Assembly (NCBI GenBank): GCA_014879945.1
Contig: JACSRE010000224.1
Location: 1 to 35,543, forward strand
Source: Myxococcus sp.
GTDB taxonomy: Bacteria; Myxococcota; Myxococcia; Myxococcales; Myxococcaceae
Length of the DNA stretch: 35,543 nucleotides
Direction of reading: 5' to 3'
Part shown: piece after piece, positions 17,659-25,507 of the stretch
Numbering within the stretch: the first letter of the stretch is position 1
How the letters are laid out: the number at the start of each line of letters is the position of its first letter
Notes under the pieces: model-generated
Database searches by the model: none
What the model was told of the DNA's origin: nothing
The model's input: the letters and a program-made list of their open reading frames with translations, nothing else
Made by a program: the position numbers and the translations under genes

Positions 17659-18573
17659 TCAGGCCTTGAAGATGGTCATCACGTCTTTGAGGAGCTGCAG
17701 CGCCTCGGCGCGCGGCCGCTGGAAGGCGTTGCGGCCCATGATCGAGCCGAAGCCGCCGCCGGCACGAATGCCGCGAATCTCTTCGAGCAGCGCAGGCGTG
17801 TCTTTGGCCTCACCGCCCGAGAAGATCACGATGCGCTTGCCGTTGAACGCGCTCTGCACGACGTGGCGAACGCGGTCGGCCATGGTCTTGGTGGGAATGG
17901 CGTACTTCTCGAAGACCTTCTTCGCCTCGGCCTGCTCCACGAAGTCCTTCGGCGGCTTCACCTTGATGACGTGCGCGCCCAGCTGCGCCGAGATCTGCGC
18001 CGCGTAGGCCACCACGTCGGTCGCCGTCTCGCCGTCCTTCGACATGTTGCCGCGCGGGTAGGCCCACAGCACCGTCGGCAGGCCGGCGGCCTTCGCCTCG
18101 GCGATCAGATCGCGCAGGTCCTGGTACTGCTGGTTGCGCTCGCTGGAGCCCGGATAGATCGTGTAGCCGATCGCCACGCAGCCCAGGCGCACCGCGTCTT
18201 TGACGCTGCCGGTGAGCGCCGACATCGGCTCGACCTTCGCGAGCGAGTCGGAGTTGTTCAGCTTCAGGATGAGGGGCACCTCGCCACAGAGCTTGCCCGC
18301 GACGGCCTCGAGGAAGCCCAGGGGCGCCGCGTACGCGTTGCAGCCCGAGTCGATGGCCAGCTGCGCGTGGTAGTCGGGATCGTAGCCGGCCGGGTTCGGC
18401 TGAAAGCTGCGCGCGGGGCCGTGCTCGAAGCCCTGATCGACCGGGAGGATCACCATGTTGCCGGTGCCCGCCAGCGTGCCCGTGTTCATCAGGCGCGCGA
18501 GGTTGGTCAGCACGCCGGGAGAATCAGACGGGTACCACGAGAGGATCTGCTTGACGCGTTCGGTGTAGGCCAC
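17659..18573 (-). CDS. Class I fructose-bisphosphate aldolase (DhnA type)
   Basis: The 304-residue cytoplasmic protein belongs to the DhnA/archaeal-type class I aldolases, which cleave fructose 1,6-bisphosphate through a Schiff base. Supporting segments are [16 protein letters not shown] near the N-terminus, the Schiff-base strand [10 protein letters not shown] (Lys204 or Lys206), and the phosphate-binding ends [11 protein letters not shown] and [15 protein letters not shown]. It starts at GTG 18573 with AAGGAG 7 nt upstream. The two FKBP genes follow in the same direction. An alternative activity of the family, such as 2-amino-3,7-dideoxy-D-threo-hept-6-ulosonate synthase, is less likely at this length and sequence. 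Confidence 0.88.
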   Translation of the reverse strand: MAYTERVKQILSWYPSDSPGVLTNLARLMNTGTLAGTGNMVILPVDQGFEHGPARSFQPNPAGYDPDYHAQLAIDSGCNAYAAPLGFLEAVAGKLCGEVPLILKLNNSDSLAKVEPMSALTGSVKDAVRLGCVAIGYTIYPGSSERNQQYQDLRDLIAEAKAAGLPTVLWAYPRGNMSKDGETATDVVAYAAQISAQLGAHVIKVKPPKDFVEQAEAKKVFEKYAIPTKTMADRVRHVVQSAFNGKRIVIFSGGEAKDTPALLEEIRGIRAGGGFGSIMGRNAFQRPRAEALQLLKDVMTIFKA

Positions 18574-18644
18574 GGGCGGTCTCCTTGGAAAAGGACCGCG
18601 CTCCCTTAGCCCAGTGCACTCACAGCGTCATTGGTTGTGTGGCC

Positions 18645-19238
18645 TCACGGCTTCGCGTCGGTCTTCGCCTCGATCTTGAGCGGGAAGGTGCCCAGCGGGT
18701 TTCCGCCGATGCGCACCAGCACCTGAAAGTCGCCCGCGGTCCGAATGCCCGTCGGGTCCCAGTCGACGGTCCAGTCGGCCTCGTCGCTCTTGAAGGTCAG
18801 CTGGCCCTGGGCGTCCATCACGGTGTCGCCGCGCGGGTCGAGCACCGCCACCTCGATCGAGGTGTTCTTCTTCTCGGGCGCCTTCACCCGCACCACGGTC
18901 GAGAACTTCTCGGTCATCAGCGGGGCGCCGCTCGCCGTCGCGGCCGGGAAGGGCGCGCTGGGCTTGCTGCCCGTCGGGGTGCGCACGAAGCCCTTGCCGT
19001 GCTGCACGCTGACGATGGTGTAGGGGGCGACGCCGGGCGCGGTGGTGCGCTCCTCGACCTTCTTCTCTTCGACCTTCTTCAGCTCGTCGCCTTTGGGAAT
19101 GGCGTCGAACTTCGGAATGCCGAGATCGAGCTTCGGGGCGCTCTGCTTCATCGAGCCCTTGAGCTTCGGCTCCGGCTTGGCCTGCGCGCTGACCACCACC
19201 GACAGCAGCACTCCCCCGACCAGCAGCGTTCGTGACAT
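18645..19238 (-). CDS. Hypothetical periplasmic protein
   Basis: This is a 197-residue protein with a signal peptide (MSRTLLVGGVLLSVVVSAQA), a basic Lys/Pro-rich linker with KKVEEKKVEERTTAPG, and a C-terminal domain of about 90 residues. That domain looks like an immunoglobulin-type beta-sandwich (STVVRVKAPEKKNTSIEVAV, GDFQVLVRIGGNPLGTFPLK). I recognise no family by name. The same frame stays open far upstream to 20786, but that part is antisense to the TolC-like gene and is not coding; ATG 19238 begins the signal peptide. It is divergent from the TolC-like gene 45 nt away. Confidence 0.7.
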   Translation of the reverse strand: MSRTLLVGGVLLSVVVSAQAKPEPKLKGSMKQSAPKLDLGIPKFDAIPKGDELKKVEEKKVEERTTAPGVAPYTIVSVQHGKGFVRTPTGSKPSAPFPAATASGAPLMTEKFSTVVRVKAPEKKNTSIEVAVLDPRGDTVMDAQGQLTFKSDEADWTVDWDPTGIRTAGDFQVLVRIGGNPLGTFPLKIEAKTDAKP

Positions 19239-19283
19239 GGCGGGCACTGTACTGCGCCCACGGCGCTTCAATTCAAAGGCTGT

Positions 19284-20720
19284 GTGCGGTACGTCGCGCG
19301 CGGCCCCGTGCGTGCACTGATCGTCACCCTGATTCTCGGTGGTTCTGTCGCGGCCTCGGCGGCGCCGCTGACCCTGGCCGAGCTCGTGGAGCGGGCGCGC
19401 AAGAACGATCACCGCGTCAAAGAGAGCCAGGCGCAGCTCCAGTGGTTCCGCGCGAAGTACGAAGAGGCGCGGTGGGCCTGGTTCCCGCGGGTCGAGTCGT
19501 ACGTGGCGGTCGCCGGCCCCACGCCCGAGGCGCGCAACGACGGGCTCGGCGGGCCCCCCACGACGAAGGCGTCGCTCCAGTACGATCTCGACTTCGGGCA
19601 GGTGGGCGTGCAGTTCCGCGCCGGCGCCGAGGCGCTGCTGCCCATCTACACCTTCGGCAAGCTCGACGCCCTCGAGGCCGCGGGCGCGAAGGGCGTGGAG
19701 GCGGGCGAGGCGCTCGCCGCTCGCGCGGCCGACGAGGCCGAGCTCCAGGTCTCTCAGGCCTACTGGGGCCTCTCGCTGGCCCGAGAAGGCGTCGGCGTCA
19801 TCGACGAGACGATGAAGCGGCTCGACGACGCGAAGGTGACGCTGGAGCGGCTGCGCAAGGTCGAGAGCCCGCAGGTCAGCCAGCTCGATCTCTACAAGCT
19901 CGAGTTCTACCGACAGCAGGCCGAGGTGCAGAAGAACGCCGCGCAGCAGGGCGAGGCCTACGCGCTCGCGGCGATCAGGCTCCTCATCGCCGCCGAGCCC
20001 GAGGAGACCGTCGAGGTCGCGACCTCGGGGCTCCCCGACCCGCGCAAGGGCCAGCTCGAGGGCACCGCGACGCTGCTGGAGCAGGCCCTCACCCATCGCC
20101 CCGAGCTGCGGGCCGTCGAGGCCGGCGTCGCCGCGCGCGAACAAGAGGTGCTCATTCGCGAGCGCATGTACTACCCGGACTTCGGCATCGCCGGCTTCGC
20201 GCGCTGGGTGTGGACGACGAGCGCGACCCGCCAGCGCTCGGCCTTCGCCTACGATCCGTACAACGATCTCTCGGCCGGCCTCGCCCTGGTGTCCCGCTAC
20301 ACCTGGGACTTCCCGCAGAAGAGCGCGCTGCTCGACGGCGCCCGCGCCGAGCTCGCCAAGATGCGGGCCCAGCGCGATCTGCTCAGGGCCGGCGTCCGCC
20401 TCGAGCTCGAGAAGGCCCACGGCGAGACCCGCTCGGCCATGGTGCGGGTCGAGCGACAGACGCTCGCCGAGCGCGCCGCGCGACGCTGGGCGACCGCCGC
20501 CTTCGCCGCCTTCGATCTCGGCACCGGCGACACCCGCGAGCTGGTGGAGTCGTTCACCGCCCTGGCCAGCGCCTCGGCGCAGCGGGCCCAGGCGCTCCAT
20601 GACGTGCAGCTCGGCTTGCGCCAGCTGTCCCGGGCCGTTGGCCAGCCGGTGTTGCTGCAGACCCCGTATGACGTGGCCCCGGCGTCGGCCCCCGTGCCGG
20701 ACTCGCTCAAGCCCCGTTGA
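19284..20720 (+). CDS. TolC-like outer-membrane efflux protein
   Basis: The 478-residue protein resembles the TolC/OEP family, trimeric outer-membrane channels of efflux pumps and type I secretion. It has a signal peptide (ALIVTLILGGSVAASAAP) and the family opening LTLAELVERARKNDHRVKES. Two similar helical halves follow, with long coiled stretches (SQAYWGLSLAREGVGVIDET; VRLELEKAHGETRSAM) and membrane-strand regions rich in Tyr/Trp/Phe (IAGFARWVWTTSATRQRSAF). The start is GTG 19284 or GTG 19308; AAAGG stands just before the first. No inner-membrane pump or adaptor gene is adjacent. The MlaC-like gene follows after 80 nt. Confidence 0.82.
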   Translation: MRYVARGPVRALIVTLILGGSVAASAAPLTLAELVERARKNDHRVKESQAQLQWFRAKYEEARWAWFPRVESYVAVAGPTPEARNDGLGGPPTTKASLQYDLDFGQVGVQFRAGAEALLPIYTFGKLDALEAAGAKGVEAGEALAARAADEAELQVSQAYWGLSLAREGVGVIDETMKRLDDAKVTLERLRKVESPQVSQLDLYKLEFYRQQAEVQKNAAQQGEAYALAAIRLLIAAEPEETVEVATSGLPDPRKGQLEGTATLLEQALTHRPELRAVEAGVAAREQEVLIRERMYYPDFGIAGFARWVWTTSATRQRSAFAYDPYNDLSAGLALVSRYTWDFPQKSALLDGARAELAKMRAQRDLLRAGVRLELEKAHGETRSAMVRVERQTLAERAARRWATAAFAAFDLGTGDTRELVESFTALASASAQRAQALHDVQLGLRQLSRAVGQPVLLQTPYDVAPASAPVPDSLKPR

Positions 20721-20800
20721 TCGGTTCGCTGGTGAATGACATCTCGTCAATCGAGTCGTAGGAGTCTCGACCCGCGCTGACTTCACCCAGAGGTGCCCTC

Positions 20801-21403
20801 ATGTTCGCCATGCTCGCCGCAACCGTCGTCGCTGCCTCGCCGGGCCCGCTCGGGGTGGTCAAGGCCGCCGACGCCGACGTGCAGAAGGTGCTCGCGAACG
20901 ACGCGACCATCGAGAAGCTGGCCGCGACGGCTGACGGGTACATCGACTTCGGCGAGCTCGCCCGGCGCGCCCTCGGCCAGAAGGAGTGGGCGAAGCTCGA
21001 CAAGAAGAAGCAGGAGGACTTCAGCGCCACCATGAAGGGCGTGCTCCGCGCCAGCTACGCGCAGAAGGCCCTCGGCGACGGCAAGAACGGCGCGAAGTTC
21101 GAGTACGTCGGCGAGAAGGTCGAGGCCAACGAGGCGACCGTGCAGGCCACCCTCGTCACCAGGGAGGACAAGTTCCCCGTCAGCTACAAGCTCTTCCGGC
21201 GGGACGCGAAGGGCGCGTGGAAGATCTACGACGTGGTCACCGACGACGTCTCGCTGGTGGGCACCTACGCCGATCAGTTCCGCAAGCTGATCGCCGCGAA
21301 GGGCTTCGATGGGCTCCTGGCGACGCTCAAGAGCAAGCTCGAGCAGCTCGACCAGACGGCGGCCCCGGAGCCCTCGGGCAGCGCCGGGTCGGCCGCCAAG
21401 TAG
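20801..21403 (+). CDS. MlaC/Ttg2D-family periplasmic lipid-binding protein
   Basis: MlaC proteins shuttle phospholipids between outer-membrane MlaA and the inner-membrane MlaFEDB transporter. The 200-residue protein fits the family: YIDFGELARRALGQKEWAKL, FSATMKGVLRASYAQKAL and DDVSLVGTYADQFRKLIA. A short hydrophobic leader (MFAMLAATVVAASPG) serves as signal peptide, and the C-terminus is a short Ser/Ala/Gly tail. ATG 20801 or ATG 20810 could be the start. No mlaE, mlaF, mlaD or mlaA lies nearby, so it must work with partners encoded elsewhere. Its neighbour is a TolC-like protein, another cell-envelope component. Confidence 0.82.
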   Translation: MFAMLAATVVAASPGPLGVVKAADADVQKVLANDATIEKLAATADGYIDFGELARRALGQKEWAKLDKKKQEDFSATMKGVLRASYAQKALGDGKNGAKFEYVGEKVEANEATVQATLVTREDKFPVSYKLFRRDAKGAWKIYDVVTDDVSLVGTYADQFRKLIAAKGFDGLLATLKSKLEQLDQTAAPEPSGSAGSAAK

Positions 21404-21413
21404 CGCCGCCCGC

Positions 21414-22751
21414 CTACTTCCTCGGGCGCGCGCGATCGACCAGCGCGCGCAGCCGGTCGGCCCCGGGGAGGCTCCGCAGCTGCCCCGACTGGCCGCTCGC
21501 GATGCGCCACGTCATCGTCTCGACGGTGTCGAAGAGCCGCTCCCGCATGGAGCGCCCGTCGTTGACGGGCGCCGCGCTGGCCGGCGAGGGGGGCATCGCA
21601 GGGAGCCAGCGCGGGTGACAGGGCGTCGCGATGGCGAAGGAGCCGGGGCGCGCGATGGTGATCGTCCTGGGCGCGTGGGCGTCGAGCGTCGGCGGGGCGC
21701 CGAGCTTCTTCTCGAGCTTCTCGAGGGCGTCGACGAGCTGGCCGAGCTGCCCGTCGGTGAAGGTCGCGGGCACCGACAGCAGCAGCCGTGAGCGCGGCCC
21801 GTCGAGCAGGCCTCGGCAGAAGACGCCTTGTTCCGCCAGCTGCCGAAGCCAGATGTCGGTGAGGCCCTCGTCGCCCAGCCACACCGGCACGATGGGGGTG
21901 ACCGAGGGCCCGGTGTCGAAGGCCCGCACCCGCAGCGACTCCTGGAGCGACTCGGCGAGATCGAGCGAGCGGGCGCGCCGGTGCGGCTCGGTGTCGATCA
22001 GCTCGAGGCGCTTGCCGATGGCGGCCGTGGAGCCGGTGCCGACGCGGCTCGGGAGGAACGGGAGGAACGCCTCGACCACCGCGCGCACGCCCGCGATGGC
22101 CACCGCGCCCGGGCCCAGGGTGCTGACCGAGAGATCGACCTGGCCCGCGAGCTCGAAGTGCTCCAGCACGCCGGTGCCGTTCGCGCCGAGCGGGCCGGGC
22201 CCCATGGCGTCGAGCACCACCACCGGAACGTGGTTGCGCTGCGCGATCTCGACGAGGCGGGGCAGGGGCGCGAGGTCGCCCTCGTAGAGCCGCACCCCGT
22301 CGATGAGCACCAGCCGCTCCGAGGCGCCCGACTGCCCGAGCTGCGCCGCGAGCTGCTCGGGTGAAGAGAAGAGCGTGCCGGTGGTGCCCAGCCGGCGCGA
22401 GAGGCGAACGTCGACGAAGCGCACGGCCTCGGCCTGCTCCAGGGCCCGCAGCACCGTCGCCAGGGAGTCCACCAGCGCCGCCGAGTCGGCCTTCAGCCGC
22501 GCCGCCAGCCGCGACTCGAGCTGCGCCACCAGCGTGGAGGACCGGCTCAGCTCCACCCCGAAGCGCTTCACCGCCGCGTTGGCCGCTTCCTTCACCCGGG
22601 TGTCGGTGGCCAGGCCCAGCACGTCGTCGGCCGAGGCGTTGAGGAGCCGGGAGCCGTCGGTCTCGAGCTCGGAGCCCGAGGGCACCGCGTCCACCCGCGC
22701 GTTGGCGACCAGCCGGGGTCCTCCGTGGGGCAGGGCGAGGCTGAGCGACAT
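21414..22751 (-). CDS. Alpha-oxoamine-synthase-like protein lacking the PLP lysine (probable pseudoenzyme)
   Basis: The 445-residue protein follows the layout of the AONS/KBL/ALAS/SPT family of PLP enzymes: the early LNASADDVLGLATDTRVKEA region, then QLESRLAARLKADSAALVDS, then LIDGVRLYEGDLAPLPRLVE, then VVVLDAMGPGPLGANGTGVL. Where active members have DEAHSTG it has Asp181-AMGPG. Where they have the Schiff-base lysine in TLSKAFG it reads TLGPGAVA, with Pro214 at the lysine position. The cofactor aspartate is kept but the aldimine lysine is lost, so it probably does not catalyse the family reaction. It carries an extra C-terminal ~85 residues (from TITIARPGSFAIATPCHPRW on). Noncatalytic LCB1 of serine palmitoyltransferase is a known parallel. 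It is divergent from rplC. Confidence 0.72.
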   Translation of the reverse strand: MSLSLALPHGGPRLVANARVDAVPSGSELETDGSRLLNASADDVLGLATDTRVKEAANAAVKRFGVELSRSSTLVAQLESRLAARLKADSAALVDSLATVLRALEQAEAVRFVDVRLSRRLGTTGTLFSSPEQLAAQLGQSGASERLVLIDGVRLYEGDLAPLPRLVEIAQRNHVPVVVLDAMGPGPLGANGTGVLEHFELAGQVDLSVSTLGPGAVAIAGVRAVVEAFLPFLPSRVGTGSTAAIGKRLELIDTEPHRRARSLDLAESLQESLRVRAFDTGPSVTPIVPVWLGDEGLTDIWLRQLAEQGVFCRGLLDGPRSRLLLSVPATFTDGQLGQLVDALEKLEKKLGAPPTLDAHAPRTITIARPGSFAIATPCHPRWLPAMPPSPASAAPVNDGRSMRERLFDTVETMTWRIASGQSGQLRSLPGADRLRALVDRARPRK

Positions 22752-22779
22752 GCGGGGCTTGTACCGTAACGGCTGCTGC

Positions 22780-22808
22780 TTGCGTGAGCGGGGAGCCCCT
22801 GCTATTCG
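22780..22808 (+). promoter_or_regulatory. Candidate promoter of rplC
   Basis: TTGCGT (22780-22785) and TATTCG (22803-22808) are separated by 17 nt, with the ATG of rplC 84 nt further on. Each box has only 3-4 matches to the sigma-70 consensus, so this is a weak call supported mainly by spacing and by being in the only sizeable gap. Confidence 0.3.
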
Positions 22809-22892
22809 CGCGGCCCGCTCAGAATCATCTGGGCTGAATCACCGCACCTCTGGGCCAGACGTCCCACGTGCGAGAGAAAGAACGGCACCACC

Positions 22893-23561
22893 ATGAAGGG
22901 TCTCATCGGCAAGAAGATCGGCATGACGCAGATCTTCAATGAAGACGGCAACGTCGTCCCCGTGACGGTCATCGACATCACCTCGTGCGAGGTCGTCGGC
23001 CACCGCACGATGGAGAAGGATCAGTACACCGCCGTCATCCTCGGCCTGAAGGACGCCAAGCCCAAGCACCTCACCAAGGCGCAGGCGGGCAACTTCAAGA
23101 AGGCCGGCGCGAACCCCAAGCGCATCGTGCGTGAGTTCCGCGTCGAGGCCGCCGAGCTGGCGAACTTCAAGATCGGCGAGCCGGTCAAGGTCGACGCGCT
23201 CTTCAAGAAGGGCGAGCTGGTTGACGTCACGGGCATCACCAAGGGCCGTGGCTTCCAGGGCGTGGTGAAGCGCTGGGGCTTCCGCGGCTTCGGCCAGACC
23301 CACGGTACGCACGAGTACCGCAAGCACCCGGGCGCCATCGGTCAGCGCAAGACGCCGGGCCGCGTGTACCCGAACAAGAAGCTCCCCGGTCACTACGGCG
23401 TGGAGCAGGTCACCGTGCAGAACCTGCTGGTGGCCGACGTGCTCGCCGACAAGGGCATCATCCTCATCAAGGGCGGCGTGGCCGGCCACAACGAGGCCCT
23501 GGTCGTGGTGAAGCCCGCGATCAAGTCGGCGCTCCGCGCGAAGCACGCCGCCAAGAAGTAA
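22893..23561 (+). CDS. rplC: 50S ribosomal protein L3
   Basis: L3 is an early-assembly protein of the large ribosomal subunit whose loop reaches the peptidyl-transferase centre. The 222-residue protein is clear from MKGLIGKKIGMTQIF at the start, DVTGITKGRGFQGVVKRWGF, the loop PGAIGQRKTPGRVYPNKKLP (with the Gln that is N5-methylated in E. coli) and the end ILIKGGVAGHNEALVVVKPA. Normally rplC lies between rpsJ and rplD in the S10 operon. Here a divergent pseudoenzyme gene is upstream and a cysteine-rich lipoprotein gene 22 nt downstream. If it is the only copy, the S10 operon of this organism has been broken. Confidence 0.97.
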   Translation: MKGLIGKKIGMTQIFNEDGNVVPVTVIDITSCEVVGHRTMEKDQYTAVILGLKDAKPKHLTKAQAGNFKKAGANPKRIVREFRVEAAELANFKIGEPVKVDALFKKGELVDVTGITKGRGFQGVVKRWGFRGFGQTHGTHEYRKHPGAIGQRKTPGRVYPNKKLPGHYGVEQVTVQNLLVADVLADKGIILIKGGVAGHNEALVVVKPAIKSALRAKHAAKK

Positions 23562-23583
23562 CCTCTTTCAGGAGAGCTCCACG

Positions 23584-25419
23584 ATGCGCGGGAACGGGTC
23601 CTCGATCTTCCCGACTCACACGCGGCCAGAGCCCTGGGTTCTGGCTGGCGTGGTGGCCATCGCGGCGGTGCTCACTGGGTGCGGGCCGACCAGCCGCACC
23701 ACGCTCCTGAACCTCGGCGACCCCTGCACGCCTGGCGACACGTTCGCTGAGTGCCGCGACGGGCTCTGCATCGCCCTCGACAGCCAGTCTGGCTTCTGCA
23801 CCAGCCAGTGCACCGACGTCTGCCCCGACGGCTTCGTCTGCGAAGGGGCAGGGCGGTACGGGCGCATCTGCAAGGCGCTGTCGGGCTGCAAGACCAACGT
23901 CGACTGCCCCGCCGGCCACACCTGCAACCCCGAGACGGGCAACTGCTACATCCAGGTGTCGCGCGCGCTCTGCTCTCCCTGTCAGGACGTCTCGCAGTGC
24001 CCGACCGGCGGCGCGTGCTTCAAGGCCATCGGCTCGGGCGAGCAGTTCTGCACCGGGCCCTGCGGCGCCGCCGACGCGTGTCCCTCGGGCTCGACGTGCC
24101 GCGAGATCCCCGCGGGGAAGGACAACGCGCTGGTCAAGCAGTGCGTGCCGGCGAACGAGACCTGCAACGCCGGCCGCGCCCTCTGCGACGCCTGCGCCGG
24201 TGACGACGAGTGCGGGGGCCCGTTCGATCTGTGCGTGCGCAACATCGTCTCGAACGAGACCTTCTGCGGCCGCGACTGCAACCCGGCGAAGAACGTCTGC
24301 CCCATGCCGGGCTGCGACCCGAAGCGCCTCGACAACGCGCAGAACCCCGAGTGCCCCTCGGGATTCTCGTGCGTGAACCTGAAGTCGCCCGCGGCCGAGG
24401 GCGGCCTGGGCCCGTACCAGTGCGTGCCCAACTCGAACACCTGCAAGGGCTACTGCGATCCGCTCCGCGATCAGGGCCAACTGTCGAACCAGTGCGGCAT
24501 CGGCCGGCTCTGCCAGGGCGGCACCTGCCAGCCGGCCCTCGACGGGCGGCAGTGCGCTCCGTGCAGCAACAACGACGACTGCCGCCGCGGCGGGTTCACC
24601 GAGAACCGCTGCATCGTCAACGACTGCCCCAGCTGCCCCTTCAAGGGCGAGTCGTTCTGCTCGACGCCGTGCCTCGATGACAACGCCTGCGTGCGCTCCT
24701 ACGGCACCGGCTTCGTCTGCAAGGACGTGACGGACCCGACCGGCCCCACGCGGAAGTACTGCATGCCGCAGCGGGGCTCGTGCAAGGGCGGGCTCAAGCG
24801 CCTGGGCGAAGACTGCAACGCCAACGGGGCCTTCGACTGCCTCACCGGCGTGTGCGTGAAGGCCGGCGTGAACGCGTTCTGCTCCAACACCTGCACCCAG
24901 GACACGCAGTGCGGCGACAACCGCTACCGCTGCTGTGAGTCGTCGCCCACCGGCTACGACTGCTCCCCCGACAAGCGCAGCGCGACCGGCCCCGCGAGCG
25001 GCTCGGGCGTCTGCGCGCCCATCGGCGGGCTGTTCGGCGACGACTGCACCCCGGGCCGCCCGCCGTGCCAGTCGGGCACCTGCCTCGACCTCGGCACCGC
25101 CCGCGTCTGCAGCGTGACGTGCCCGGCCGGCACCTGCCCCATGGGCTTCTCCTGCCGCAAGGCCCAACGGAGCACCGCCTCGGATCAGACCGTCGACGTC
25201 TGCTTCCCTTCGGGCGGCGGCGGGGCAGGGGCCAGCTGCACCTTCGGCCCGGCCGCCTGCGAGACCGGCCTCTGCATTCGCAAAGACTCAGGCCCCATCT
25301 GCACCCAGCCCTGCACCGGCGACCCCGACTGCCCCGAGGGGTGGACCTGCGACACCCTCGCCACCGTCGACAGCCGCTCCGTTCAGGCCTGTCTGCCGCC
25401 TGCCCTGCAGGAAGGTTGA
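23584..25419 (+). CDS. Cysteine-rich repeat lipoprotein
   Basis: The 611-residue protein has a lipoprotein signal (AIAAVLTGC, Cys33) and 77 cysteines by direct count. They recur in units of the form CxxDxxCPxGxxC, for example CKTNVDCPAGHTC, CQDVSQCPTGGAC, CSNNDDCRRGG and CTGDPDCPEGWTC, so it should be a rigid, multi-disulfide, surface or periplasmic lipoprotein. AGGAGA at 23570-23575 is a good ribosome binding site, 22 nt after rplC. It stands at the head of the gliding-gene group and may be a surface partner of the vWA lipoprotein. A relation to M. xanthus gliding lipoproteins such as CglD is possible but I cannot show it. Confidence 0.85.
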   Translation: MRGNGSSIFPTHTRPEPWVLAGVVAIAAVLTGCGPTSRTTLLNLGDPCTPGDTFAECRDGLCIALDSQSGFCTSQCTDVCPDGFVCEGAGRYGRICKALSGCKTNVDCPAGHTCNPETGNCYIQVSRALCSPCQDVSQCPTGGACFKAIGSGEQFCTGPCGAADACPSGSTCREIPAGKDNALVKQCVPANETCNAGRALCDACAGDDECGGPFDLCVRNIVSNETFCGRDCNPAKNVCPMPGCDPKRLDNAQNPECPSGFSCVNLKSPAAEGGLGPYQCVPNSNTCKGYCDPLRDQGQLSNQCGIGRLCQGGTCQPALDGRQCAPCSNNDDCRRGGFTENRCIVNDCPSCPFKGESFCSTPCLDDNACVRSYGTGFVCKDVTDPTGPTRKYCMPQRGSCKGGLKRLGEDCNANGAFDCLTGVCVKAGVNAFCSNTCTQDTQCGDNRYRCCESSPTGYDCSPDKRSATGPASGSGVCAPIGGLFGDDCTPGRPPCQSGTCLDLGTARVCSVTCPAGTCPMGFSCRKAQRSTASDQTVDVCFPSGGGGAGASCTFGPAACETGLCIRKDSGPICTQPCTGDPDCPEGWTCDTLATVDSRSVQACLPPALQEG

Positions 25420-25507
25420 GCCGGTTTCTCATCGGCTGAGACCTTGTTTTTCTGGCTGTTTTTTCCGCTGGTGGGTGTGCTAGCACCGCGCACCCTTTCC
25501 GACACCG
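25419..25507 (+). promoter_or_regulatory. T-rich gap with hairpin and palindrome before the gliding genes
   Basis: This 88-nt gap holds a short hairpin (AGCCG 25419-25423 with CGGCT 25433-25437), two T-tracts (TTTTT and TTTTTT) that stand out in GC-rich DNA, and the perfect palindrome GTGCTAGCAC at 25477-25486. The palindrome lies in the position and form of an extended -10 element (TGTGC-TAGCAC). It could combine a weak terminator after the cysteine-rich gene with the promoter/operator of the vWA-glt genes. Confidence 0.35.

Noticed and set aside
19239-20786. Upstream continuation of the minus-strand frame of the gene at 18645-19238
   Set aside because: The added part is antisense to the TolC-like gene, and the signal peptide begins only at 19238.
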